From assembly GCA_002686195.1 (NCBI GenBank), contig NZAS01000071.1, forward strand, positions 1 through 14,502: a stretch of 14,502 nucleotides of DNA, written 5' to 3'. Position 1 is the stretch's first letter, and every line of letters begins with the position of its first letter. Position numbers and translations under genes: made by a program. This document shows positions 14,468-14,502 of the stretch, one piece after another. The stretch comes from Candidatus Pacearchaeota archaeon (GTDB taxonomy: Archaea > Nanoarchaeota > Nanoarchaeia > Pacearchaeales > GW2011-AR1). The notes beneath the pieces were generated by a model. That model had not been told where the DNA came from. It worked only from the letters and a program-made list of their open reading frames with translations, and searched no databases.

Positions 14468-14502
14468 TGTCCGGTGATTCGGTCTATTTGGGCAATCCGA
14501 AT
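14467..14502 (+). CDS. 17: Terminase large subunit, T4 gp17-like (3' cut by window end)
   Basis: Only 12 codons are visible (MSGDSVYLGNPN), beginning at an ATG that overlaps the gp16 stop. In T4, gp17, the packaging ATPase/nuclease, follows gp16. The visible YLGNPN resembles T4 gp17 residues near 87-92 (YMGLPN), so this protein seems to start about 80 residues later than T4's. The ATPase and nuclease motifs lie outside the window. The call rests mostly on position, supported by that short match. Confidence 0.72.
   Translation, partial: MSGDSVYLGNPN

Overview
The window is a late structural-gene block of a T4-like myophage (contractile tail), most likely marine. All genes are on the + strand and tightly packed, with no intergenic gap over 100 bases. 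The assignment rests on protein motifs recalled from T4 and on gene order: gp8 (baseplate wedge), a giant baseplate/tail protein, two short structural genes, then gp13, gp14, gp15, gp16 and the first codons of gp17. This reproduces the T4 order 8-(9-12)-13-14-15-16-17. No host, lysogeny, tRNA, CRISPR or transposon sequence is visible. The low GC content and Asn/Ser/Thr/Gly-rich beta proteins resemble T4-like phages of marine bacteria (cyanophages, pelagiphages), but the host cannot be read from this window.

Layout. Bases 3-1404 hold a 5'-truncated tail fibre or host-binding protein and a small tail-fibre-assembly-like protein. They are much richer in GC than everything downstream (38/60 GC at 301-360 against 14/60 at 1801-1860), and the change falls inside the second gene near 1320. 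A perfect T4-type late promoter box, TATAAATA, lies at 1426-1433. It precedes gp8 (1461-2963), a 2244-residue DUF4815-type protein (2970-9704), a 76-residue coiled-coil protein (9706-9936) and a 442-residue repeat-built fibre-like protein (9936-11264). A second perfect TATAAATA at 11318-11325 precedes the neck and packaging block: gp13 (11346-12167), gp14 (12229-13254), gp15 (13254-14054), gp16 (14054-14467) and gp17 (from 14467, cut by the window end).

How they work together. gp8 builds the baseplate wedge. The giant protein and its two small followers occupy the place where T4 encodes gp9-gp12 (fibre socket, peripheral baseplate, short fibres), so they probably form this phage's baseplate periphery and adsorption apparatus. 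gp13 and gp14 form the neck that joins head to tail, gp15 caps the tail, and gp16/gp17 are the DNA-packaging terminase. Four junctions use TAATG stop/start overlaps, suggesting translational coupling.

The most interesting parts are the lineage-specific baseplate periphery, the compositionally foreign fibre cassette with a breakpoint inside its second gene, and a direct repeat with 50 identical bases in the 442-residue gene.
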